Part shown: piece by piece, positions 9,042 to 18,651 of the stretch | Numbering within the stretch: the first letter of the stretch is position 1 | Layout: each line of letters begins with the position of its first letter | Assembly: GCF_038562415.1 (NCBI RefSeq) | Contig: NZ_JBCFBA010000002.1 | Location: forward strand, 258,564 to 322,563 | DNA: 64,000 bases | Origin: Solidesulfovibrio sp. | GTDB taxonomy: Bacteria > Desulfobacterota > Desulfovibrionia > Desulfovibrionales > Desulfovibrionaceae | Reading direction: 5' to 3' | Program-made: the position numbers and the translations under genes | Notes under the pieces: model-generated | Told to the model about the DNA's origin: nothing | Seen by the model: the letters and a program-made list of their open reading frames with translations, nothing else | The model's database searches: none

Positions 9042-10343
9042 CTAGGCCGGTGTCTTGCGGGCGTATTTGGCCAGAAGGAAGATGTCCAGGGCCGCGAGCA
9101 GGATGTAGACCACGAAGAAGGCGGCCAGGCTGATGGCCACCTGCTCCACGGCCAGGGGCGAGACGGCGTCCTTGGTGCGCATGAGGCCGTAGACGATCCA
9201 GGGCTGGCGGCCGACCTCGGCCACGGCCCAGCCGGCCTGCAGGGCGATGTAGGGCAGGGGGATGGCCCACACGAGGATCTTGAGCAGCCTGGGCGAGCTC
9301 TCCGCGGGCTTGTGGCGGGCGATGAAGGCCAGCACGGCCAGCACGAGCATGAGCGTGCCGAGGCCCACCATCAGGCGGAAAGCGCCGAAGGTCAGGGCCA
9401 CGGGCGGGCGGTCCTCGGCCGGGAAGTCCTTGAGGCCCTTGACCGTGGCCGAGGGGTCGTTGAAGGCCATGAGGCTTAACATGCTCGGAATGCGGCCGAT
9501 TTCGATGCTGTTGCCTTCCTTGGCCGGGTCGGGCACGGCCAGGAGGTACATGGGGGCGTTTTTCTGGGTCGTCCAGTGGGATTCCATGGCCGCCAGCTTG
9601 GCCGGCTGGAGCTCGGCCACGATGTTGCCCTGGCGGTGGCCGACGAGGGCCACGAGGATGGTGAAGATCAGGGCAAAGGCGGCGCCCACGCGGAAGGACT
9701 TGGTGAAAAAGTCGATATCGCTCTTGCGCAGCAGGTGCACGGCCGACACGCCGACCACGAAGAAGCCGGCCAGGGCCCAGGAGCCGGTCACGGTGTGGAA
9801 ATATTCGTTCCAGGCGTAGCCGTTGGTGAGCACGTCAAGGAAGCTCGAAAGCTCCGCCCGGCCGTTTTGGATCACGTAGCCCACCGGGTGCTGCATGAAG
9901 CCGTTGGCCAGGATGATCCACAGGGCCGACAGGTTGGCGGCGAAGGCCACGATCCAGATGCAGGCGGCGTGGGCCTTGGGCGAGAGCTTGTTCCAGCCGA
10001 ACACCCACACGGCGACGAAGGTCGATTCCAGGAAGAAGGCGGCCGTGGCCTCGATGGCCAGAAGCGAGCCGAAAATGTCGCCGACGAAGGCCGAATAGCG
10101 CGACCAGTTGGTGCCGAACTGGAATTCCAGGGTGAGTCCGGTCACCACGCCCAGGGCGAAGTTGATGAGAAACAGTTTGCCCCAGAACTTGGCCATCCGT
10201 TTGTACGTTTCGTCGCCCGTGCGCACGTACTTCGTCTCCATGACCGCCACGATGAAGGACATTCCCAGCGTGAGCGGCACGAAGATGAAGTGAATGAATG
10301 TGGCGAAGGCGAACTGCAACCGGGAAAGCATCAATACGTCCAT
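9042..10343 (-). CDS. cydA: Cytochrome bd quinol oxidase subunit I
   Basis: 433-residue haem-carrying subunit of cytochrome bd. The N-terminus MDVLMLSRLQFAFATFIHF carries the haem-ligand His at residue 18. The conserved FQFGTNWSRYSAFVGDIFG and GHRQGNIVAELQPAK segments follow, and the quinol-loop region is short (the non-extended form). The ribosome site is GGAGA. It forms a two-gene unit with cydB and stands next to a gene for an Rrf2-family regulator read in the same direction, which may control it in response to oxygen or Fe-S status; that link is inferred from position only. Confidence 0.95.
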   Translation of the reverse strand: MDVLMLSRLQFAFATFIHFIFVPLTLGMSFIVAVMETKYVRTGDETYKRMAKFWGKLFLINFALGVVTGLTLEFQFGTNWSRYSAFVGDIFGSLLAIEATAAFFLESTFVAVWVFGWNKLSPKAHAACIWIVAFAANLSALWIILANGFMQHPVGYVIQNGRAELSSFLDVLTNGYAWNEYFHTVTGSWALAGFFVVGVSAVHLLRKSDIDFFTKSFRVGAAFALIFTILVALVGHRQGNIVAELQPAKLAAMESHWTTQKNAPMYLLAVPDPAKEGNSIEIGRIPSMLSLMAFNDPSATVKGLKDFPAEDRPPVALTFGAFRLMVGLGTLMLVLAVLAFIARHKPAESSPRLLKILVWAIPLPYIALQAGWAVAEVGRQPWIVYGLMRTKDAVSPLAVEQVAISLAAFFVVYILLAALDIFLLAKYARKTPA

Positions 10344-10516
10344 GATCCGTCTCCTTTTCCTCCGTCTGGTCCAAAGGTCCCTTGCTGCATCGTCCCTGGC
10401 GCCGGCCGGGCCGCCCCCCTCGGGGAAGCGGTGTTGCGACCCTGGCCGTACCTAGCATCCCCCCAGGGAAAATGCATCAGCCCCACAACGATTTTTACTT
10501 CCGCGTCCCCGTATGT

Positions 10517-10954
10517 TCACGGTCCGGGCGACCGATTCGCGCAGCCTTGCGACTCCTCCTCGACCAGCCTGGCCAGCGTGGTGCCGGCCAGGGTGTCCCG
10601 CAGTTGCCGGCGGGCTTTCTCCCACACCAGGTGCACCGAGCAGTACCCCTGCCGGTCGCAGGAGTCGGGCCGGTGGATGCAGTCGTTCAAAAAGATTTCC
10701 CCGTCGATGGCCTCGACCACGGCCAGCAGCGTGATCTCCTCCGGCGCGGCCACCAGTTCGTAGCCGCCGTAGGCCCCCTGGCGGATGGCGATGAGCCCGG
10801 CCCTGGCCAGCTGCTGCGCCACCTTGCCCAGGAACTGGGCCGGGATGTCCATGGCCTCGGCGATTTCCTTGCGGGAGATGGTCGGCCGGTCCCGGTGCTG
10901 GGACAGGTAGAGCAGGCAGCGGATGGCGTATTCGCCGGCACGGGTCAATCGCAT
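10517..10954 (-). CDS. Rrf2-family regulator with three Fe-S-type cysteines
   Basis: 145-residue winged-helix repressor of the IscR/NsrR type. It starts MRLTRAGEYAIRCLLYLS and has the helix-turn-helix segment ISRKEIAEAMDIPAQFLGKV. Three cysteines at 92, 99 and 105 (C-x6-C-x5-C) match the [2Fe-2S] cluster loop of this family. The ATG has GAGG six bases upstream and is preferred to a TTG four codons earlier. It lies directly upstream of cydAB, read in the same direction, and carries a dyad operator-like site in its own promoter, so autoregulation and control of cydAB are plausible. Which signal it senses (oxygen, NO or Fe-S supply) cannot be told from sequence. Confidence 0.9.
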   Translation of the reverse strand: MRLTRAGEYAIRCLLYLSQHRDRPTISRKEIAEAMDIPAQFLGKVAQQLARAGLIAIRQGAYGGYELVAAPEEITLLAVVEAIDGEIFLNDCIHRPDSCDRQGYCSVHLVWEKARRQLRDTLAGTTLARLVEEESQGCANRSPGP

Positions 10955-10968
10955 GGGCGGCCTCAAAT

Positions 10969-10994
10969 AGGATTAGTAGGACTTTATTAATCCT
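10969..10994. promoter_or_regulatory. Operator-like inverted repeat of the Rrf2 gene
   Basis: AGGATTA and TAATCCT arms (10969-10975 and 10988-10994) separated by 12 bases. The site sits immediately downstream of and touching the -10 element of the gene's own promoter, as expected for an autorepressor. Confidence 0.5.
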
Positions 10995-11020
10995 GTATAG
11001 GGGCCGCCGGACCCTGTCAA
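10994..11020 (-). promoter_or_regulatory. Promoter of the Rrf2 regulator gene
   Basis: Leftward TTGACA (11015-11020) and TATACA (10994-10999), separated by 15 bases. Both hexamers are good but the spacer is short, which often marks a regulated promoter. Confidence 0.5.
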
Positions 11021-11044
11021 CGGATTTCCCGCCGGCGCAAGCCC

Positions 11045-11938
11045 TTATTTCCGGGCCAGGGCGGCGGCGACCATGTCCGGGGCGTGCAGGTCCATGAGCC
11101 GCCGGGCGATGCTCGAGGCCGGGGGCAGCACCAGCGGCGGGTTTTTCGCCGAAAACCAGGCCGCCGCCTCCAGTTCGGTGGTGTCGACCCGCAGTTCGCC
11201 GCCGGCAAAGCCGGCGGTGAAGCCGGCCATGAGCTGGCTGGGGAAGGGCCAGTTCTGGCTGCCGACGTAGCGGATGTCGTCCACGGCCAGGCCCGTTTCC
11301 TCGGCGACCTCGCGTACGACGCATTCCTCCAGGGATTCGGCGAATTCCACGAAGCCGGCCACCATGCCGTACTGGCCGGCCGGCCAGCCGGGCTTGCGCA
11401 CCAGCAGGTACTCCTCGCCCCGGCGGATGAGCACGATGACGGCCGGGTGCAGGCGCGGGTAGTATTCCCGGGCGCAGGCCGGGCAGCGGGCGCCGAAGGT
11501 GCCGGGAATCTCGCGCGGGGCGCCGCCGCAGGCCGGGCAGATGCGGCTGCGGTCGCGCCAGTGCAGGACCTGGCGGGCGATGCCGGCCAGGGTGAGCAGC
11601 TTCTCGTCGAGCCCGGCGTAGCGGTAGCCGGCGGGTACGGCCACAAGCCCCGGGGCCACGGCGGCCTCGGGCGAAAGGCGGGCGGCGCGCAGGGGGCGGC
11701 CGCGCCAGGTGCCCACGAACACCGGGGGCACGGCGTAGGGACCGGCCAGGGGGCCTTGGCCGTAGGGCAGCTCCAGGCCGCCGCCGGCCGGGGCCGCCCG
11801 GGCGATCAGGTCGTTTTCCCGCAGGACGAGCCAGTAGCCGGGGGCCGCCGGCACGTCCCTGTCCGGGGTGGAAAAGGCGAAATCGGGCTCGATGACGGCC
11901 CGGTTGAAGGCGAGGTTGACGGTTTCGGGATAGGCCAT
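11045..11938 (-). CDS. nudC: NAD+ diphosphatase NudC
   Basis: 297-residue Nudix hydrolase that splits NAD(H) into NMN(H) and AMP and, in studied homologues, removes NAD caps from RNA. A zinc ribbon is formed by C134, C137, C152 and C155. The Nudix box spans about residues 195-217 (GFVEFAES...REVAEETGL). The NudC-specific SQPWPFP motif is present as SQNWPFP at residues 227-233, with Asn in place of the usual Pro. The start MAYPETVNLAF has a GAGGAAA ribosome site; an upstream in-frame extension is Arg/Pro-rich and rejected. It is divergent from the glycerate-kinase gene. Confidence 0.92.
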   Translation of the reverse strand: MAYPETVNLAFNRAVIEPDFAFSTPDRDVPAAPGYWLVLRENDLIARAAPAGGGLELPYGQGPLAGPYAVPPVFVGTWRGRPLRAARLSPEAAVAPGLVAVPAGYRYAGLDEKLLTLAGIARQVLHWRDRSRICPACGGAPREIPGTFGARCPACAREYYPRLHPAVIVLIRRGEEYLLVRKPGWPAGQYGMVAGFVEFAESLEECVVREVAEETGLAVDDIRYVGSQNWPFPSQLMAGFTAGFAGGELRVDTTELEAAAWFSAKNPPLVLPPASSIARRLMDLHAPDMVAAALARK

Positions 11939-12099
11939 GGCGTTTCCTCGTGGTTCGAATCTGGCGACACCGGCGGGCCGGCCAGGCGAGGATAGCCCGC
12001 CGCGCCGGTTTTGGCCAGGCCGGGCGTCCTTGACGCCGGGCCGACGCCCTGGCACAGCCCGGAAAACCGGGTTCACGGACCGTTTCCAGGGAGGAGGCC

Positions 12100-13458
12100 A
12101 TGCGCGACCCCGTTGCCGACGCCGAGGCGATTTTCCGGGCAGGCCTTGCCCGGGTCGATCCCCTGGCCATGATGGGCCGGGTGCTGTCCCTGACCGGGGA
12201 CACGTTGCGGGTGACGACCGAAACCGAGTGCCATACGTACGATCTTTCGCGTTACCGGCACATTTACGTGCTCGGCGCGGGCAAGGCCTCGGCCCGCATG
12301 GCGCTTGGGCTCGAGCGCCTGCTTGGCGGGCGCATCACGAGCGGCCTGGTGGCGGTCAAGGAAGGCTACCGGGAAACGCTTTCCCGCATCCGCCTCCTGG
12401 AGGCGGCCCATCCCGTGCCCGACGCGCGCAGCGCCGCGGCGGCACGGGAGGTGCTCGGGCTCGCCGCCGCGGCCGGCCGGGACGACCTGGTCATCGTGCT
12501 GGTCTCGGGCGGCGCCTCGGCCATCCTGGCCGCGCCGCTTGCGGCCCCGGAGCATCCCCTGACCCTGGCCGACAAGCAGCAGACCACCCGGGTGCTGCTG
12601 GCCTGCGGGGCGACCATCCAGGACATCAACTGCGTGCGCAAGAAGCTCTCGGCGGTCAAGGGCGGCCGGCTGGCGGCGGCCATCGCCCCGGCGGCCTGCC
12701 TGGGGCTCTTGCTGTCCGACGTGGTGGGCGACGACCTCGACGTCATCGGCAGCGGCCCCACCGTGCCCGACCCGACCACCGGCGCCGACGCCCTGGCCGT
12801 GCTGTCGCGTTACGGCGTGGCCGAGACCATCGCCCCGCAAGCCCTGGCCGTGCTCGAAGGCGTGGCCGCCGGCCGCCTGCCCGACACGCCCAAGCCCGGC
12901 GACCCGGTCTTCGCCGACACCCGCACCGTGCTCGTGGGCACCAATTTCCAGGCCCTGCTGGCCGCCCGGGACAAGGCGGCCGGGCTCGGCTACGCCACGG
13001 TGGTGCTGACCTCGCATTTAACCGGCGAGGCCCGGGAGATGGCCCGCCTTTTTCTGGGCATGGCCCGGGACATCGCCGAATACGGCGTGCCCCTGCCGCG
13101 CCCGGCCTGCGTCATCGCCGGCGGCGAAACCACCGTGACCATCCGGGGAACGGGCAAGGGCGGGCGCAACCAGGAGATGGCCCTGGCCTACCTGGCCGGG
13201 CTTGGCCGCGACCCGAAAAACGCCGAGGAGGCCGTGTTCCTGGCCGCCTCCACCGACGGCTCCGACGGCCCCACCGACGCCACCGGCGCCTTCGCCTCCC
13301 TGGCCATCCTGCGCCAGGCGGCCGGCCTGGGGCTTTCCGTGGACGCCTATCTGGCCGACAACGACGCCTACCATTATTTCGAGGCCGTGGGCCGGCTGCT
13401 CAAGACCGGCCCCACCAACACCAACGTCTGCGACATCAAGGTGCTGCTGGTGCCCTGA
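12100..13458 (+). CDS. Glycerate 2-kinase family protein (DUF4147/MOFRL)
   Basis: 452-residue enzyme of the family that phosphorylates glycerate to 2-phosphoglycerate and was long annotated as hydroxypyruvate reductase. The N-terminal DUF4147 part contains VLGAGKASARMA, LVSGGASA and LLLSDVVGDDLDVIGSGPT. The C-terminal MOFRL part contains GKGGRNQEMAL and STDGSDGPTDATGA. Full length for the family, with a strong AGGAGG ribosome site. It stands alone, divergent from nudC, so the pathway (glycerate from serine or sugar breakdown) is inferred from family only. Confidence 0.9.
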   Translation: MRDPVADAEAIFRAGLARVDPLAMMGRVLSLTGDTLRVTTETECHTYDLSRYRHIYVLGAGKASARMALGLERLLGGRITSGLVAVKEGYRETLSRIRLLEAAHPVPDARSAAAAREVLGLAAAAGRDDLVIVLVSGGASAILAAPLAAPEHPLTLADKQQTTRVLLACGATIQDINCVRKKLSAVKGGRLAAAIAPAACLGLLLSDVVGDDLDVIGSGPTVPDPTTGADALAVLSRYGVAETIAPQALAVLEGVAAGRLPDTPKPGDPVFADTRTVLVGTNFQALLAARDKAAGLGYATVVLTSHLTGEAREMARLFLGMARDIAEYGVPLPRPACVIAGGETTVTIRGTGKGGRNQEMALAYLAGLGRDPKNAEEAVFLAASTDGSDGPTDATGAFASLAILRQAAGLGLSVDAYLADNDAYHYFEAVGRLLKTGPTNTNVCDIKVLLVP

Positions 13459-13474
13459 CGGGGCGGCGGCCAGG

Positions 13475-13506
13475 AAAAGGCCCGCCCGGCGAGAACCGGG
13501 CGGGCC
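13475..13506 (-). terminator. Terminator of the cheY-like gene
   Basis: Perfect 11-bp stem (13479-13489 with 13496-13506) with loop CGAGAA. In the leftward direction it is followed by TTTT, so it primarily ends the chemotaxis transcript. It also lies just after the convergent glycerate-kinase gene. Confidence 0.8.
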
Positions 13507-13529
13507 AATCGGGCGGGGGAGGGCCGCGC

Positions 13530-13892
13530 CTAGCGCAGGACCTTTTTCACCACGGCCACGAGCTGGTCCGGGGTGAAGGGCTTGACGATCCAGCCCGTGG
13601 CCCCGGCCGCCTTGCCATCGGCCTTCTTGCCGGCCTGGGATTCGGTGGTGAGCATGACGATGGGAATGAATTTGTAGGCGGCCTGGGCTCGGACGGCCTT
13701 GATGAGCCCGATGCCGTCGAGGTTGGGCATGTTGAGGTCGGTGATGATCATGTCCACGGTGCCGGCGAGCTTGGACAGGGCGTCCTTGCCGTCGGACGCC
13801 TCGATGACGTCGTACCCTTCCTTTTTGAGTGTGAACGCCACCATCTGGCGTACGCTGGCCGAATCGTCCACGGTCATGATGCGTTTAGCCAT
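13530..13892 (-). CDS. CheY-like single-domain response regulator
   Basis: 120-residue stand-alone receiver domain. The phosphoacceptor is D52 (IITDLNMPNLDG), with acidic D9-D10, T82/T83 in MLTTES and K104 in IVKPF, so all catalytic residues are present. With no output domain it most likely binds a motor or other target, as CheY does. The start overlaps the end of the STAS gene upstream, implying translational coupling. It is the last gene of a chemotaxis-like operon. Confidence 0.88.
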   Translation of the reverse strand: MAKRIMTVDDSASVRQMVAFTLKKEGYDVIEASDGKDALSKLAGTVDMIITDLNMPNLDGIGLIKAVRAQAAYKFIPIVMLTTESQAGKKADGKAAGATGWIVKPFTPDQLVAVVKKVLR

Positions 13893-14217
13893 CGCCAACC
13901 CCATCGGCAAAAAAGGTTTTGAGCACAGGCGTCTGGTCGAAGCCGGAAACGTGGGCCGCCTGGAGGCAGGCTTCGCTTGCCGGGCCATGCCGGCCCAGGC
14001 TGCGGCCCTCGCGGGAAAGCGTCTGGGCCGTGGCCAGCATGAGCTGCAAAAAGGTCACGTCGACTTCGTCGACCCCCGAGATGTCCAAGGCAAGATCGCC
14101 GCCGGCGGCCACGGCCCCGAGCAGCGCCTCGCGCAGGGCGACGGCATGTTCCACGGTGCATTTCCCGGTAATGGCCAGGGTGAGGCGATCGCCTTCCTTT
14201 TTCCGCAACGTTTCCAT
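13885..14217 (-). CDS. STAS-domain protein of the chemotaxis cluster
   Basis: 110-residue STAS (anti-anti-sigma fold) protein. The loop that normally carries the phosphorylated Ser reads DEVDVTFLQLML, so Thr takes the place of Ser. Such proteins sit in chemotaxis operons next to CheA or CheY in many bacteria and may tune signalling rather than a sigma factor. The gene lies 13 bases after cheA and overlaps the start of the cheY-like gene. Confidence 0.78.
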   Translation of the reverse strand: METLRKKEGDRLTLAITGKCTVEHAVALREALLGAVAAGGDLALDISGVDEVDVTFLQLMLATAQTLSREGRSLGRHGPASEACLQAAHVSGFDQTPVLKTFFADGVGDG

Positions 14218-14230
14218 GGTGCCGCCGCTC

Positions 14231-16377
14231 CTATTGGCTGAGTGTACGGGAGGCTCTGGCCGTCTGCAAGCGGGACTCTTCCTTGGCGCGCACGAACCGT
14301 ACGAGTTGGGGCACGTCCAGGATCAGGGAGATGCTGCCGTCGCCGTTGATCGTCGTGCCGGAGATCCATTTGAGGTGGCGGTAACAGTCGTCGAGGCTTT
14401 TGATGACGGCCTGCTGGCGGCCGATGACCTTGTCCACGCAAAACCCGACCATTTCCCCCTCGACCTCGGTGACCACCACGCGTTCGTAACCCGGCTGCCC
14501 GCCCGGCACCTCGAAAAGCCGCCGCAGGCTGACCACCGGGATCAGTTCGCCCATGCGTTCCATGTTCTCCACCGTGCGTACCTCCTCGACGGGGAAGCGT
14601 TCCTGGAAGCCGCGCAGGTTGACCAGGGGCACGATGAAGGAATCGCCGCCGACCAGCACGGAAAAGCCGTCGATGATGGCCAGGGTCAGCGGCAGCTTGA
14701 TGGTGACCGTGGTCCCCTTGCCCAGGGCGCTTGCCACCTCCACCGTGCCGCGCAGGGCCTCGATGTTGCGCTTGACCACGTCCATGCCCACGCCCCGGCC
14801 GGAGATGTCCGAGACCTTTTCGGCCGTGGAAAAGCCCGGCGCGAAGATGAGTTCCAGGACGTCCTTTTCGGCCATGTCGGCGTCCGGGGCGATAAGCCCC
14901 CGTTCCACGGCCTTGTTGCGCACGGCCTCGGCGTCGATGCCCCGGCCGTCGTCGCCGATGGCGATGACCACGTTGCCGCCGGAGTGGCTGGCCGAGAGGG
15001 TGACGCGGCCGCGTTCGGGCTTGCCGGCGGCCAGGCGGTCGGCGGGCGGCTCGATGCCGTGGTCGAGGCTGTTGCGCAGCAGGTGCACCAGCGGGTCCTT
15101 GATGCGGTGATGACGGTCTTGTCCAGTTCCGTGTCGCCGCCGAGGGCCTCGAAGGCGACTTCCTTGCCAAGCGCGGACGAGAGGTCGCGCAAAAGCCGGG
15201 TGAACTGGCTGAACACCGTGCCGATGGGCAGCATGCGCAGCCCCAGCGCCACGTCGCGCATGGCGTCGGTGAGGCGTTCGAGGTCCTCGTCCACGGCGGC
15301 GGCGGCGTCGAGGTCGCGGGCCCGCACGGCCTGGCGCAGGCGGGACTGGAGGATGACCAGTTCGCCGGCCATGCTGACCACGCTGTCCAGGCGGGCCGCG
15401 TCCACGCGCAGGGTGGTGGCGGCCTTGGGCGACGGGAGCTGCCGGGTGGCATCCTGGGCGCCGAGCCGTTCCCGTTTGGCCGCGAGCCGGGCCTTGGCCT
15501 CGGAGATGACGGTCAGCTTGGCGGACAGGGCCCGGGAGAGCGTGTCGAGGACGACCTCCGGCGGTGCGGCGTCCAGGCCCGTCAGGGCGCGCAGCAACTC
15601 CTCCAGGTCGGCCTCGCGCAGGTCGCCCTGATGGACGTGCTCGATAAAGACGTCGGAGTCGCCCTCGACGAAGATGAACACGTCGCGCAGGCTGTTGGGT
15701 CCGCACGGCGTGCGCACGAGCATGTCGTAGACGCCGTGGGCCTCCTCGGGGTCGAAATCCGGGGCGTCGAGGTCCGGCGCCGGGCCGTGGCGCAGGACGC
15801 GCACCCGGCCCAAGGCCTGGATCTCGGCCAGCAGGCGCACCGGGTCGTTGCCGGAATGCAGGATGCGGGCGGCCGGCCGGAAGCGGACCCAGTAGATGCC
15901 GGGCGTCCCGGTGACGGACTCGCAGGCGTAGGCCTCCCCGTCCGGGCGGGGAGCCGGCGCGGCGGCGGTGTGCGCTCCCGGGGCCTGGCCGTTCTCGGGC
16001 AGGAAGGCGGCGAAGGAGGCCAGCAGGTCGTCGGAGGCCTGGCGCAGCTGCGGGCCGGTCGTTCCCGGGGCCTCGAGCAGGGCCAGGATGTGGTCCTTGG
16101 CCGCGAGCGTCAGGGTCAGGAGTTCGCGCGTCACGGGCAGGGCGCCCGAGCGCACCCGATCGAGGACGGTTTCCACGTCGTGGGTGAAGCGGGAAATCTC
16201 CTCGAACCCGAACATGGCCCCGCCGCCCTTGATGGTGTGCATGGCCCGAAAGCAGGCGGCCACGCGTTCCCGGTCGTCGGGGTTGTCTTCCAGGTCGAGC
16301 AGGCCGCGTTCCAGTTCGCCCAGCAGCTCGCGCGTCTCCTCGACGTAGATGGCAATGGACGGATCCGTTTCGGTCAT
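14231..16377 (-). pseudogene. cheA: cheA histidine kinase with a one-base frameshift
   Basis: Chemotaxis kinase broken into two frames. The first frame runs from MTETDPSIAIYVEE and holds the Hpt domain with phosphoacceptor H47 (AMHTIKGGG), a middle region, and the dimerisation helices (RVDAARLDSVVSMAGELV). The frame then breaks after ELDKTVI. The second frame continues correctly with RIKDPLVHLLRNSLDHG, the ATP-binding G boxes and a complete CheW-like domain ending at 14231. Restoring one C on the plus strand between 15108 and 15109 gives the expected VIDRIKDPL. As written, the first-frame product lacks ATPase and CheW domains. It may be a real mutation or a sequencing error; all other conserved motifs are intact, which favours error or a very recent event. 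Confidence 0.88.
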
Positions 16378-16422
16378 TGCAGCTCTCCGGAGCCCGGAAA
16401 CGGGCTTTTGCGGTGTCGCGTC

Positions 16423-18534
16423 CTAGAACCGTTCGTACTGGTCGTCATCGCTTTCCATGTCGATGTTCAGGGCGGCCTTGGCCGTCTCCTCCCGGCGTTC
16501 CCCGGTCAGGCCCTTGGCGGGGCGGGCCTTGGTCCGGGCGGTCTTGGCCGGGGTCTTGGTCGGGGCCTTGGCCAGGGCCCGGGGCTTTTCCGGGCGCAGG
16601 TCGGCGTCGAGCCGGAAAAAGGCGATGCTGGCTTGCAGTTGCTCGGCCTGGGCCGAAAGCTCCTCGGACGTGGAGGCCAGTTCCTCGGAGGCCGAGGCGT
16701 TTTGCTGGATGACCTGGTCGAGCTGTTGCAGGGCCTTGTTGACTTGCGCCGAGCCCGTGGACTGTTCCTGGCTGGCGGCGTTGATCTCCTGGACGAGGTC
16801 GGCGGTGCGCTGGATGTCGGGCACGAGCTTGGCCAGCAGTTCGCCGGCCCGCTCGGCCACGCTGGTGGTCGTGCGCGAGAGCTGGGTGATCTCCGAGGCG
16901 GCCGCCTGGCTGCGTTCGGCCAGCTTGCGGACCTCGGAGGCCACCACGGCGAACCCCCGGCCGTGCTCGCCGGCCCGGGCCGCCTCCACGGCGGCGTTTA
17001 AGGCCAGCAGGTCGGTTTGCCGGGCGATTTCCTCGATGATGGAAATCTTGCCGGCGATCTCCTTCATGGCGGCCACGGCCTGGGTCACGGCCTGGCCGGA
17101 TTCGCGGGCGTCGCCCGCGGCCTTGACGGCGATGGCCTCGGTCTGGCTGGCGTTGTCGGCGTTTTGGCTGATGCTCGAGGCCATCTCCTCCATGGCCGAG
17201 GAGGACTCCTCCACGGCCGAGGCCTGCTCCGTGGCGCCCTGGGACAGGGATTCGGCCGAGGCGCTCATCTGCTCGCTGCCCGAGGCCACGTTCTCCGCGC
17301 CGGACTGGACCTCGCCCACCACCTCGCGCAGTTTGTCGATCATTTCGGCCAGGCTCAGAAGCATCACGTCCTTGTCCGAGCGGGGGGCGACGGCGACGCT
17401 CAGGTCGCCCTGGGCCAGGCGGCCGGCGGTTTCGGCCGTGGTCCGCTCGGCCTCGATCATGCGCTCCATGGCGGCCAGCAGCGTGCCGATCTCGTCGCGC
17501 CCCTCGGCCGTGACGTCCGCGTCGAGGTCGCCGTGGGAAACGGCATCGGCGGCGGCGATGGCCTTTTTCACGCCGCGCAGGATGCCCTTGGTGATCAGGA
17601 TCGCGAACACGAGGCCCAGGAGGACGGCCGCCACGGTGGAAACCAGGCTCAGGATGTTGGCGGTGCGCGACTCCTGCAGCATGCTCTCCTTTTGCGCGTC
17701 AGAGGCCTCGTCCGCGACCTTGGCCGCCTTCTCGGCGGCGACGGCCATCTCCTTGCCCACGGCGGCCTGGGCCTCGCTGGCCACGACGAAGCCGTCCATG
17801 CGGTTCTTGTAGGTTTCGGCCCGGGAGAGGATATCGGCCATCACGGCCCGTTCGTCGGCATCGGGCATGAGGCTTTGGATATCCCGCCCGGCGTTGGCCA
17901 AGCCTTCCAGGATGTCCCGAGCGGCGTCCATGCGCCCCTTCTCGCCCTTCCAGAGGTAGTAGAGGACTTCGATGCGGGAGCGCAGGAACTGCTGGACCAG
18001 GCCCTCGGTCCGGCTGCGCAGGGTGGCGGCCCTGACCATGGCTTCCGTTCCGGAACCAGCCATCTTCGTCATGGCGTCGGCCTGATGTTTGGCGATGTCC
18101 TCGGCCGCTTTCTGGAGGGCGGCGGCCGCGTCCACCAGGGCCTTGAACGTTTCCTCCCGCCCCTTCTCGCTTTCAAGATACCGGGAAAGGCCGGTTTCGT
18201 ACGCCGCAACTTCCGCGACGAGGGCGTCCATGCGATCGCGGTTGCGGGGGTCGACCAGGGTCTGCTTGAGTTTCTGGGCCTTATCCCGGGCCATGCCCAG
18301 ATTTTTCCGGAACCGGTCCAGCCGCGACATGTCCTTTGTATTCATGAAATACAGCATATCCATGCGGGCGTTGGTGACATCGTCGCTGATGTCGTTGACC
18401 GTCTCCATCTTGGTGGAGCGTTCCAGGAGTTGGCGGAGGCTCAGGGCGCCGACGCCGGCGACGAGGATGGCCAAAAGGATCAGCAGGCCGAAACCGAGTC
18501 CGAGCTTGAAGGCGAGACCACGATTCTTGAACAT
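16423..18534 (-). CDS. Methyl-accepting chemotaxis protein
   Basis: 703-residue transmembrane chemoreceptor. TM1 is about residues 9-31. A long all-helical periplasmic sensor (about 32-290, helical-bimodular-like) follows, then TM2 at about 293-315, HAMP at about 317-368, a second HAMP-like region and the signalling hairpin with [20 protein letters not shown]. The C-terminal tail is Lys/Ala/Pro-rich and ends QYERF, which fits the x-[FYW]-x-x-[FW] pentapeptide that tethers CheR or CheB. The ribosome site is GGGAG. It lies between cheW and cheA on the same strand, so it most likely feeds this CheA. The ligand is unknown. Confidence 0.93.
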   Translation of the reverse strand: MFKNRGLAFKLGLGFGLLILLAILVAGVGALSLRQLLERSTKMETVNDISDDVTNARMDMLYFMNTKDMSRLDRFRKNLGMARDKAQKLKQTLVDPRNRDRMDALVAEVAAYETGLSRYLESEKGREETFKALVDAAAALQKAAEDIAKHQADAMTKMAGSGTEAMVRAATLRSRTEGLVQQFLRSRIEVLYYLWKGEKGRMDAARDILEGLANAGRDIQSLMPDADERAVMADILSRAETYKNRMDGFVVASEAQAAVGKEMAVAAEKAAKVADEASDAQKESMLQESRTANILSLVSTVAAVLLGLVFAILITKGILRGVKKAIAAADAVSHGDLDADVTAEGRDEIGTLLAAMERMIEAERTTAETAGRLAQGDLSVAVAPRSDKDVMLLSLAEMIDKLREVVGEVQSGAENVASGSEQMSASAESLSQGATEQASAVEESSSAMEEMASSISQNADNASQTEAIAVKAAGDARESGQAVTQAVAAMKEIAGKISIIEEIARQTDLLALNAAVEAARAGEHGRGFAVVASEVRKLAERSQAAASEITQLSRTTTSVAERAGELLAKLVPDIQRTADLVQEINAASQEQSTGSAQVNKALQQLDQVIQQNASASEELASTSEELSAQAEQLQASIAFFRLDADLRPEKPRALAKAPTKTPAKTARTKARPAKGLTGERREETAKAALNIDMESDDDQYERF

Positions 18535-18651
18535 GACAAGCTCCCGTTAAAGCCGAGTTTTGCGCATAGCGCCCTACGGGACTGCTCAGGCGCGGCACGG
18601 TTCAGGAAAAGGCTCCGGTCGTTTCCTCTGGCTGGCAAGGGTGACCGACGC

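Noticed and set aside
10344..10516. Promoter or Rrf2 operator before cydA
   Set aside because: No good -35/-10 pair, no -24/-12 pair with the right spacing, and no AGGATTA-type dyad found.
14686..16377. Reading the first cheA frame as a complete 563-residue protein
   Set aside because: After ELDKTVI the sequence becomes Arg/Pro/Ala-rich nonsense while the true ATPase motifs continue in another frame, so this is a frameshift product.
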